This document shows, in pieces, positions 57,260 through 64,000 of a stretch of 64,000 nt of DNA; position 1 is the first letter of the stretch; each line of letters starts with the position of its first letter. A program made the translations under genes and the position numbers. This stretch comes from Coprobacter secundus. Its GTDB lineage: Bacteria > Bacteroidota > Bacteroidia > Bacteroidales > Coprobacteraceae. Location of the stretch: NCBI GenBank assembly GCA_000803105.1, contig JTDA01000006.1, forward strand, positions 124,001 to 188,000. The letters run 5' to 3'. The notes under the pieces are model-generated. The model saw only the letters and a list, made by a program, of their open reading frames with translations, was not told the origin of the DNA and searched no databases.

Positions 57260-58216
57260 ATGGATCTTACTAAAAAGAGTTTATTGATTTGCGCCTTTAT
57301 AGGCAGCTGTATTTCATTATCCTCTGCTCAAAAAAATGTACCTATAGCATACGGAAACATGGATCAATGGGTTACCCGCCATATTCACGAATCAGGCATA
57401 ATAGGTGGTAATACAAAATTACTATATGAGTTAGGACCAACTGCTACAATAGATGGCAACACTCCTTATCATAACAGAGGTGGTTCTCCTTGGGCCAATT
57501 CAAATGTTATGGCAAAAGTAGCGAGAATCGTCAAAACAAATACTTCCGTTTTCCCTGAAAAAAGAGGGAATGGATATTGTGCACGTCTTGAGACTCGTAT
57601 GGAATCGGTCAAAGTAATGGGAATTGTAGATATTACTGTCTTAGCCGCAGGCTCTGTATTTCTCGGCTCCGTATTAGAGCCCATCAAAAGTCCTAAAAAT
57701 CCACAAAGCCTCCTCAACTCGGGAGTTGCTTTTACTCAAAAGCCCAAAGCTATCGAGTTCGATTATAAAGTAAAAATGGCTCCGGAAAAATATCGTGTCA
57801 AAGCTACCGGTTTCGGGAGAACTTCCAAAGTAGATGGTATGGATATGTCTGGCGTAATATTGCTATTACAAAAACGGTGGGAAGACAAAGACGGAAACAT
57901 ATATGCCAAACGAGTAGGAACAATGGTCACTTATTACACCAAAGATACAGATTGGATAAATAACGCTCAATATGAAATCTTATATGGAGATATAACAAAA
58001 CATCCTCAATATAAAGATTATATGCGTATACAAGTAGAAGAAAGATATGCTCTAAATAGTAAAGGTAAAAACGTTCCCATAAAAGAAGTCGGTTGGGCCG
58101 AAACAGACGAAACACCAACTCATATGGTATTACAATTTACATCTAGCCACGGTGGTGCCTATATTGGAGCTCCCGGAAATATTTTATGGATAGATAATGT
58201 AAGCTTAATTTATTAA
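57260..58216 (+). CDS. Secreted PCMD-domain protein
   Basis: A 318-residue exported protein (signal peptide MDLTKKSLLICAFIGSCISL, then SSAQ). The body is a beta-sandwich of the PCMD (putative carbohydrate metabolism domain) type: the start FGNMDQW-like AYGNMDQWVTR, then GNGYCARLETRM, AAGSVFLGSVLEPIKSPKN, KPKAIEFDYKVKMAPEKYR and a C-terminal LWIDNVSLIY strand. It lies 18 bases after the sulfotransferase and before a strong terminator, so it is the last gene of the sulfonation operon. PCMD proteins are generally found with glycan systems, and what this one binds or does is unknown. Its place suggests a role after sulfonation, outside the cytoplasm. Confidence 0.82.
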   Translation: MDLTKKSLLICAFIGSCISLSSAQKNVPIAYGNMDQWVTRHIHESGIIGGNTKLLYELGPTATIDGNTPYHNRGGSPWANSNVMAKVARIVKTNTSVFPEKRGNGYCARLETRMESVKVMGIVDITVLAAGSVFLGSVLEPIKSPKNPQSLLNSGVAFTQKPKAIEFDYKVKMAPEKYRVKATGFGRTSKVDGMDMSGVILLLQKRWEDKDGNIYAKRVGTMVTYYTKDTDWINNAQYEILYGDITKHPQYKDYMRIQVEERYALNSKGKNVPIKEVGWAETDETPTHMVLQFTSSHGGAYIGAPGNILWIDNVSLIY

Positions 58217-58217
58217 A

Positions 58218-58281
58218 TTAATTGGATATAAATACAGGAATGGGGCATAAAAGCCCCATTCCTGTATTTATATCCAATTAA
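58218..58281. terminator. Bidirectional 29-bp perfect hairpin between convergent genes
   Basis: Arms at 58218-58246 and 58253-58281 are perfectly complementary over 29 bases with a six-base loop. The core is ATACAGGAATGGGGC with its complement. It begins two bases after the stop of the PCMD gene and ends four bases before the stop of the ABC-F gene, so both transcripts end here. Confidence 0.9.
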
Positions 58282-58284
58282 ATC

Positions 58285-59898
58285 TTAACTATACAGCCGT
58301 GTACGTAATACAGCCACTTTTTCATCAGTAATATAATCATCATAATCCATCATTTTGTCAATAATGCCTTTTGGTGTAAGCTCTATCACACGATTGCATA
58401 CAGTCTCTATAAACTCGTGGTCATGCGAAGATAACAAAATATTACCCTTAAATGTCCGCAACGTATTATTAAATGCTTGTATCGATTCTAAATCCAAATG
58501 ATTGGTCGGTGAGTCAAGCACCATTGTATTAGCATTTTTCATCATCATCCGGGCAATCATACACCTCATCTTTTCACCCCCAGAAAGGACAGAAGCACTT
58601 TTTAATATTTCCTCACCAGAAAATAACATTTTTCCCAGAAAACCTTTCAAATATATTTCACTTGTATCCTCTGAAAATTGAGCCAACCAATCTACCAGAT
58701 TCATATCAGTATTAAAAAATGAAGAATTGTCCAACGGCAAATAAGCCGTAGTAATAGTCTGTCCCCACTCATACGTACCATCATCGGCTTTAAGTTCTCC
58801 ATTAATTATGTCAAACAATGCCGTCATAGCTCGAGGATCACGAGAGATAAAAACAATTTTATCATCCTTCTCAACCGTAAAATTTACATCTTTGAATAGT
58901 AAAGTCCCTTCAATTGATTTTTCTAACCCTTTTACTTCTAATATTTTATTTCCTGGCTCACGATCTGGAGTAAAAATAATTCCCGGATAACGGCGCGAAG
59001 ATGGTTTTATCTCCTCTATATTTAATTTTTCCAACATTTTTTTACGACTGGTTGTCTGCTTAGACTTTGCAACATTCGCACTAAAACGCTGGATAAATTC
59101 CATCAATTCTTTCTTCTTTTCTTCAGCTTTTTTGTTCTGCTGTTGTTGCTGACGTAATGCCAACTGGCTCGATTCATACCAGAAGCTATAATTTCCAGCG
59201 AATAATTCGACTTTACCATAATCTATATCTACAGTATGGGTACACACCGAGTCAAGAAAGTGCCGGTCATGGGATACAACCAATACCGTATTTTCAAAAT
59301 TAGATAAATAATTCTCCAGCCACATTACGGTCTCAAGGTCGAGGTCATTGGTCGGCTCATCAAGTAACAAATTGTCAGGTTGTCCAAATAAAGCTTTAGC
59401 CAATAAAACACGGACTTTTTGTTTCCCACTGAGATCTTTCATCAACATATAATGCAAATCTTCTTTGATACCTAGTCCACTCAACAGATTTGCCGCATCA
59501 CTTTCGGCATTCCAACCCTCAAGTTCCGCAAATTTTTCTTCCAACTCAGATACACGAATACCATCAGCATCACTAAAATCGGCTTTATTATACAATGCGT
59601 CTTTTTCCTTCATGATATCCCACAAAACTGTATGTCCCATCAATACTGTATCAATAACTGTAAAATCATCAAACGCAAAATGATCCTGGCTCAAAACAGA
59701 CAATCTTTCCCCTGCTCCCAAAGATATCGTTCCATGTGTAGGATCCATCTGTCCACTCAGAGCTTTAAGCAACGTCGATTTCCCGGCTCCATTAGCCCCT
59801 ATTATTCCATAACAATTACCTGGTGTAAATTTCAAATTTACATCCTGAAAAAGTATTCGTTTACCAAACTGTATGGCTAAATTATTTACTGTAATCAT
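58285..59898 (-). CDS. ABC-F family ATPase (YbiT-like) with degenerate second site
   Basis: Cytosolic ribosome-associated ATPase type with two ABC domains and no membrane segments. The open frame extends to 60051, but the ATG at 59898 starts the conserved MITVNNLAIQFGKRILF, and a promoter lies between the two, so I use 59898 (537 residues). Domain 1 has Walker A GANGAGKST (Lys40), signature DLSGKQ and Walker B LLLDEPTNDLDLE (Glu181). The linker (about residues 240-300) is Gln/Lys-rich. Domain 2 lacks a normal Walker A (FISRDPRAMTALF at 350-362) and has Ser463 where the catalytic Glu should be (LDSPTNHLDLES), though its signature LSGGEK is intact. Only one canonical site remains. It is probably a translation factor; drug resistance is not indicated. 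Confidence 0.92.
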   Translation of the reverse strand: MITVNNLAIQFGKRILFQDVNLKFTPGNCYGIIGANGAGKSTLLKALSGQMDPTHGTISLGAGERLSVLSQDHFAFDDFTVIDTVLMGHTVLWDIMKEKDALYNKADFSDADGIRVSELEEKFAELEGWNAESDAANLLSGLGIKEDLHYMLMKDLSGKQKVRVLLAKALFGQPDNLLLDEPTNDLDLETVMWLENYLSNFENTVLVVSHDRHFLDSVCTHTVDIDYGKVELFAGNYSFWYESSQLALRQQQQQNKKAEEKKKELMEFIQRFSANVAKSKQTTSRKKMLEKLNIEEIKPSSRRYPGIIFTPDREPGNKILEVKGLEKSIEGTLLFKDVNFTVEKDDKIVFISRDPRAMTALFDIINGELKADDGTYEWGQTITTAYLPLDNSSFFNTDMNLVDWLAQFSEDTSEIYLKGFLGKMLFSGEEILKSASVLSGGEKMRCMIARMMMKNANTMVLDSPTNHLDLESIQAFNNTLRTFKGNILLSSHDHEFIETVCNRVIELTPKGIIDKMMDYDDYITDEKVAVLRTRLYS

Positions 59899-59921
59899 AT
59901 TTCCATTCTTAAATTCGAGCA

Positions 59922-59952
59922 CAAAGGTAGTCATTTTTATGATAGAAAGAAA
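59922..59952 (-). promoter_or_regulatory. Promoter of the ABC-F gene
   Basis: On the minus strand: TTTC (59949-59952), a 19-base spacer, then TACCTTTG (59922-59929), a full match to TAnnTTTG and three of four at -33. Transcription would begin just upstream of the ATG at 59898, which rules out the longer ORF start. Confidence 0.55.
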
Positions 59953-60233
59953 CGATGTATAATACGCATCGATGTACTCATTATAATAGTCTGAATACCA
60001 ATAATTAAAACCATTTGATAAAAACATTCGACCTAATGCGACAAAAGACAAAACTATATAATGTTAAAAAAACCAAACTCTCATTTCCCCTTATATAAGT
60101 AAATCAAAAAAATGTTCCATTTTTAAGAATAAGTGTTCTACTTTTAATAAAATCGACTGATTATTAACACATAAGGAAATCAAACATATTTATTTTTTCG
60201 CCGAATTCTCAACCTACTTAAAAAATAAAGATA

Positions 60234-60241
60234 TACATTTG
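60234..60241 (+). promoter_or_regulatory. Probable -7 element for the Fn3 surface protein
   Basis: TACATTTG matches TAnnTTTG, 50 bases upstream of the ATG at 60292. No clear TTTG lies 19 bases upstream. Confidence 0.45.
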
Positions 60242-60291
60242 TAACGAAATTTGATTTTTATATGTATTAAAAATATTATAAACTTTTCTAT

Positions 60292-63200
60292 ATGATTAAA
60301 TTATTACATTTTTTAAAGAAATATCTTTTACTTGCTTTATGCCTATTTACAAGCAATACTATCGACGCTCAAGTAGATTTAGTAAATGAAACCTCCGAAA
60401 GTACAAGTAACAGGACTATAAATATTCCGACTGAAATCGGGGAACCAGGAATATTGACTTTTAGCCATAAAAGGCAAACCGCAGGTTTAGGCAATATCGA
60501 AATTAAAGAAATCTTGAATGACGGAACCATAAATACATTAGGTAAAGTATCACCTGGGACCTCATATCAAACACAATCTTATAATTTAAATCGTAATGCA
60601 AAACAAATTACATTTACACTGAGCGGAACATTAAAAAAATACACTAAAGATATAAAAGTAACATTAGCTTATTATATAGAGCAAGGTTCGCAATTATCAG
60701 AATTTTCCGTAGGAACACCGCAACAAGAACAAAATCTCATAATCAATTATTCTGGATTGACTAATAATCTATCGGTATCATCTGACAACGAATTATTTTC
60801 CGTTACAGCTAAAGAAGAAAGTATGCAAGGTATTGGTCACGGTAGATGGAATATTACCGTCCGCTATAACCCGACTACAGAAGGCAGTCATTCTGCAAAT
60901 ATAAAAATTACTGATGGAAATACAGAACTTTCAATTCCTGTAACCGGATCTTATACCATAGCTCACGTTGAGGGATTGACATCCGGAATCACCAACTGCT
61001 CTCAGATACCCATCAGTTGGGACAGCTTAGGAGAAAATGCAACATATCATATAACAGTACTCGATGCAAATAATACGGAAATCGCTCATATAGAAAATAT
61101 TCCCGACACGAACTATATAATCTCGAATTTAGCACCGAATACAAATTATACAATACAAGTCAGTGCTGTAATCGATGGCAAACAAACAGAAGCAAGCACC
61201 ACAACAGCCAATACACAAAATATACCTATATCGACCGATATAAAAACAGAATCTGTCGATTCATATAATTTCACAGCCTCATGGGAAGTTATAGAAGGAG
61301 CCAATGCTTATCTCATCGAAACTTACACATCTGACGGTACTCTAATAAAATCTCAAGAATTCGAAACGACATCTGGTACAATAACCGAATTATCCCCTTA
61401 CACAAACTACACATACACTGTTAAAGGTATTGTAAAAGCAAATGGGAATCTTTTTATCGGAAAAGCGTCGCAAACTCAGACATTAAAAACCCATATCGGA
61501 ATTGCCGAAATTTTACCTAACACGAATTCAGATATTTATCCTGATGGATTTATGGCAAAATGGAATGCGGTAAATGGTGCTATTAAATATACACTAAACA
61601 TATATGAGATCGGTGTATCCGAACCGATTAAAACTTCAGAAATAGAAGTTGGGAAAGACTTCTATCAAATATATACAAATGGCTTGATAAAGGATAGAAC
61701 ATATAACTATACTGTCACAGCTTATGAAGAAAATGGTTTCACAACTGTAGCGACATCCCCAAATATTACCGTAGAGAATATTGATATTTACATAATGAAT
61801 GAAAATACTGAATATAACAAAAGCACAGTTTTTACTCTTACGATAAATATCCCTATAGAGAATGGAGAACCGGAACTTCTAACCTATGAACATTCAAAAA
61901 GTTGGGGAGGAATACAAAACGTAAAAGTCGCCGAAATCCTAAAAGACGGAACAGAAAATTATCTAGGATCTCCAGAGCAGTCTACCGATTGGCAAACTGC
62001 GAATTTCCAACTAAGCAGAAACGCTGTAAAACTAAAATTCTATACAACGACCGGAGCAACGATGAATAAATATATACGTAATATAAAAATAACGTTGGCT
62101 CATTATATTTCTAATGATAATGCACCTCAAGTATTCACAACGAACTCTTCCGAGCCGGACATAATAGAACAAACAGTAAATATCAATTATTCAAATGTAA
62201 CTAAACTTATCGATGTTGAGTTGATATCCGATGACAAATCATTCTCTATGGAGATCAATGAAGAAACCAAATTGAAATCCGCTTATGGCATACTTCCGGT
62301 ATTCATTAAATACAATCCTGTCTCTTCAGGAAAACACTCTGCCACTTTACGAGCTACCGACGGAAATGATACAATAAATATCCCACTGACAGGATATCGA
62401 TTAGATATCAATAATTTACAGAGTAATAAAACTTCATATACAACAATTCCTTTAAGCTGGGATGTTATTGATTTGTCGGACATCATATATTCCATAACAG
62501 CCTCGAACGAAGAAGAAGGAATCGTTGTACAACAAGACAGCATAGTAAATTCTCAATATATAATAACAGGATTAAAGCCTGGTACAGAATATAAGGTAGA
62601 GGTATCAGCTCAAATAGATGAAATAAAATCGAAAGCAGAAACATTAACAATCAAGACAATGGCTCTCGCCTCTCCAGAAATAACAACTGTCGAAAATATA
62701 ACTACCTCATCTTTTGAAATTCGATGGTCTGCTGTAGAAGGAGTCGATAGTTATAGAGGAATAATTTATAATGAAGATGGTTCTATCAAGGAAAGTTTTA
62801 ATGTAAAAAATGGTATGACAGAGAATGTCGAATTAAAACATCTTGTCGAATCGGGACTTCCCAACACGACTTATTATTATACACTCGAATCGGTTGTTGA
62901 AGATCCAGTAAGCAAAGATACTTTATATAGTGCACCTCTTTTATCGACGACTTTTAATACAGAAACTTTATATGCTCCTACAACAATTATAGCAAATAAC
63001 ATAACGAACAATTCATTCGAAGCAAGATGGTCTGGAGTAGATTTCGCTTACAAATATTTTATACAATTATACATCGAGAAATTAAACGAAGATAATATAA
63101 TGACATTCATTCCATTCGGAGATCCTATTGAAATTTACGCATCTTCTGAAAACACAATGTACAGCGAGACTATTCGAAATCTAGAAGCAAATACTCAATA

Positions 63201-63504
63201 CTATTTTACAGTAAGTGTCAATGACAAAGCGGGAAATGAAGCAATATCTGATAAAGAATCTTTTACAACAGACGAAATAACGACTAAAATCGAAAATTTC
63301 GGTTCCATAGAAACATCGATTTATGCAACAAACGGAGAAATTCTCGTAAATACGACAAAAGATTCAATTATCTATATATTTACTTTAGATGGAAAGCTGA
63401 CGAATACGATAAAAGCTCAGAATGGGTTGAACCATATACCTACAACTTTACAATCAGCTATCGTACGTGTCGGTCAAAAACAAATAAAACTGATCATTCG
63501 ATAA
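60292..63504 (+). CDS. Large fibronectin-III surface protein with duplicated module and T9SS-like tail
   Basis: A 1070-residue exported protein (signal peptide to about residue 26, LFTSNTIDAQ). Its core is two copies of one arrangement. A beta-sandwich opens each copy (NIPTEIGEPGILTFSHKRQ in copy 1, NIPIENGEPELLTYEHSK in copy 2). An IgG-like module ends in VRYNPTTEGSHSANIKITDG or IKYNPVSSGKHSATLRATDG. Fibronectin-III domains follow (PISWDSLGENATYHITVLD; SFEIRWSAVEGVDSY; NSFEARWSGVDFAYKY). From about residue 1000 there is a degenerate type A T9SS tail (IYIFTLDGKLTNTIKAQNG, then IVRVGQKQIKLIIR). No catalytic motif is visible. Probably a cell-surface adhesion or binding protein exported by type IX secretion. 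It stands alone with its own promoter and terminator. Confidence 0.78.
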   Translation: MIKLLHFLKKYLLLALCLFTSNTIDAQVDLVNETSESTSNRTINIPTEIGEPGILTFSHKRQTAGLGNIEIKEILNDGTINTLGKVSPGTSYQTQSYNLNRNAKQITFTLSGTLKKYTKDIKVTLAYYIEQGSQLSEFSVGTPQQEQNLIINYSGLTNNLSVSSDNELFSVTAKEESMQGIGHGRWNITVRYNPTTEGSHSANIKITDGNTELSIPVTGSYTIAHVEGLTSGITNCSQIPISWDSLGENATYHITVLDANNTEIAHIENIPDTNYIISNLAPNTNYTIQVSAVIDGKQTEASTTTANTQNIPISTDIKTESVDSYNFTASWEVIEGANAYLIETYTSDGTLIKSQEFETTSGTITELSPYTNYTYTVKGIVKANGNLFIGKASQTQTLKTHIGIAEILPNTNSDIYPDGFMAKWNAVNGAIKYTLNIYEIGVSEPIKTSEIEVGKDFYQIYTNGLIKDRTYNYTVTAYEENGFTTVATSPNITVENIDIYIMNENTEYNKSTVFTLTINIPIENGEPELLTYEHSKSWGGIQNVKVAEILKDGTENYLGSPEQSTDWQTANFQLSRNAVKLKFYTTTGATMNKYIRNIKITLAHYISNDNAPQVFTTNSSEPDIIEQTVNINYSNVTKLIDVELISDDKSFSMEINEETKLKSAYGILPVFIKYNPVSSGKHSATLRATDGNDTINIPLTGYRLDINNLQSNKTSYTTIPLSWDVIDLSDIIYSITASNEEEGIVVQQDSIVNSQYIITGLKPGTEYKVEVSAQIDEIKSKAETLTIKTMALASPEITTVENITTSSFEIRWSAVEGVDSYRGIIYNEDGSIKESFNVKNGMTENVELKHLVESGLPNTTYYYTLESVVEDPVSKDTLYSAPLLSTTFNTETLYAPTTIIANNITNNSFEARWSGVDFAYKYFIQLYIEKLNEDNIMTFIPFGDPIEIYASSENTMYSETIRNLEANTQYYFTVSVNDKAGNEAISDKESFTTDEITTKIENFGSIETSIYATNGEILVNTTKDSIIYIFTLDGKLTNTIKAQNGLNHIPTTLQSAIVRVGQKQIKLIIR

Positions 63505-63520
63505 AAAACTCAACAAATGA

Positions 63521-63560
63521 AAAATGCGTGTTTGGACAATAATATCCAACACGCATTCTT
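63521..63560 (+). terminator. Terminator after the Fn3 surface protein
   Basis: AATGCGTGTTTGGA (63523-63536) pairs with TCCAACACGCATT (63545-63557) with a one-base bulge, followed by CTTTAT. It lies about 20 bases after the stop. Confidence 0.7.
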
Positions 63561-63636
63561 TATAACCGAAAATATATATCTCATCTGAATCCCCATTACA
63601 CAACAGATTACCGAATATATCAAATATGCAACAAAT

Positions 63637-63671
63637 AAGAAGCCTCATACCATTTCGGCACGAGGCTTCTT
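63637..63671 (-). terminator. Terminator after prs
   Basis: AAGAAGCCTC (63637-63646) pairs with GAGGCTTCTT (63662-63671). It lies 25 bases beyond the prs stop, and the T run on the minus strand is only moderate. Confidence 0.65.
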
Positions 63672-63695
63672 AAAATTATAAATAATAAAATTCTT

Positions 63696-64000
63696 TTAAA
63701 TAATGTATTGAGAGCTAATAGACTCATTCTCATACACTCTTCGAATAGTATCCGCAAATATGTCAGCGATGCTTATAATATGCACTTTAGAACACCCTTT
63801 ACAATAAGGAATGCTGTCAGTAAATACCATCTCTGTCATATTAGAAGACTCTATGCGCTGAGTAGCAGGATCCGACATTACAGCATGACTCGCAATTGCC
63901 CGTACAGACAATGCCCCTTTTGAAATCATCAAATCAGCAGCTTTCGTAATAGTACCTGCCGTATCTACCATATCATCTATCAATATTACATTCTTGCCTT
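63696..64000 (-). CDS. prs: Ribose-phosphate pyrophosphokinase, C-terminal part (5' end outside window)
   Basis: Makes PRPP from ribose 5-phosphate and ATP for nucleotide, histidine and tryptophan synthesis. About 100 C-terminal codons are present; the frame is open to the right edge (GKNVILIDD at the border). The PRPP/ribose-5-phosphate loop IDDMVDTAGTI is intact, followed by KGALSVRAIASHAVMSDPA and the C-terminal SIADIFADTIRRVYENESIS. These blocks are diagnostic for class I Prs. The stop is at 63696-63698. Confidence 0.93.
   Translation of the reverse strand, partial: GKNVILIDDMVDTAGTITKAADLMISKGALSVRAIASHAVMSDPATQRIESSNMTEMVFTDSIPYCKGCSKVHIISIADIFADTIRRVYENESISSQYII

Larger units (their letters stand above)
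59899..60291. other. Divergent intergenic region between ABC-F gene and Fn3 surface protein
   Basis: About 390 bases, AT-rich, holding the ABC-F promoter (59922-59952) on the left and a -7 element for the rightward gene (60234-60241) on the right. The frame that extends the ABC-F ORF upstream to 60051 has no conserved content. I see no RNA gene. Confidence 0.6.

Noticed and set aside
59899..60051. N-terminal extension of 51 residues on the ABC-F protein
   Set aside because: A promoter match falls inside it, the residues are not conserved-looking, and the standard ABC-F start is at 59898.

Overview
The window is AT-rich chromosomal DNA from a member of the Bacteroidota, most likely order Bacteroidales. 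The evidence is a SusC/SusD pair, many secreted glycoside hydrolases, Bacteroidetes-type -7 promoter elements (TAnnTTTG), lipoproteins with SPII lipoboxes, and several proteins ending in a type IX secretion (T9SS) sorting tail. The T9SS tails make Bacteroides itself less likely than genera such as Coprobacter, Barnesiella, Parabacteroides or Dysgonomonas. The sequence alone does not settle the genus.

Positions 1-28064 form a polysaccharide-utilisation locus (PUL). A leftward operon encodes GH105, an unassigned lipoprotein that may be a lyase, a frameshifted clan GH-A-like enzyme with CBM9-like modules, and a GH2 beta-galactosidase-type enzyme cut by the window edge. To its right is a single-pass membrane protein (10013-11401) with a DNA-binding-like N-terminus and a lectin-like periplasmic domain, a candidate PUL regulator. 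A divergent rightward operon (12124-20991) encodes a very large unassigned lyase/hydrolase-like protein, GH92, a DUF4380-like protein and a GH78-like rhamnosidase. A decayed IS1182-like element with both terminal inverted repeats sits at the convergence point. A leftward SusC-SusD-CBM9/T9SS operon (21820-28064) completes the locus. The enzymes suggest a branched glycan containing rhamnose, uronic acid, galactose and perhaps mannose. The substrate itself is inferred, not shown.

Positions 28721-37205 carry three rightward genes for large T9SS-exported surface proteins. Two contain homologous leucine-rich-repeat/InlB-like modules, one of them internally duplicated; the third is a beta-propeller-like protein. 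A lipoprotein/outer-membrane-barrel pair follows (37417-38750). A leftward group then encodes GH78, an SGNH esterase and GH36 (38806-44273), followed by a DUF3078 outer-membrane protein whose conserved C-terminus is cut off by a second homopolymer frameshift.

From 46066 the genes are mostly core: pyrG, yidC and a thioredoxin-like protein. Next comes a tight operon for sulfate import, PAPS synthesis and sulfonation (cysQ, SLC13 permease, cysC, cysD, cysN, sulfotransferase), ending in a secreted PCMD-type protein. No sulfate-reduction genes lie in it, so it looks dedicated to sulfonating an acceptor, with CysQ removing the PAP by-product. The window ends with an ABC-F ATPase whose second nucleotide site is degenerate, a large fibronectin-III surface protein, and the C-terminal part of prs.
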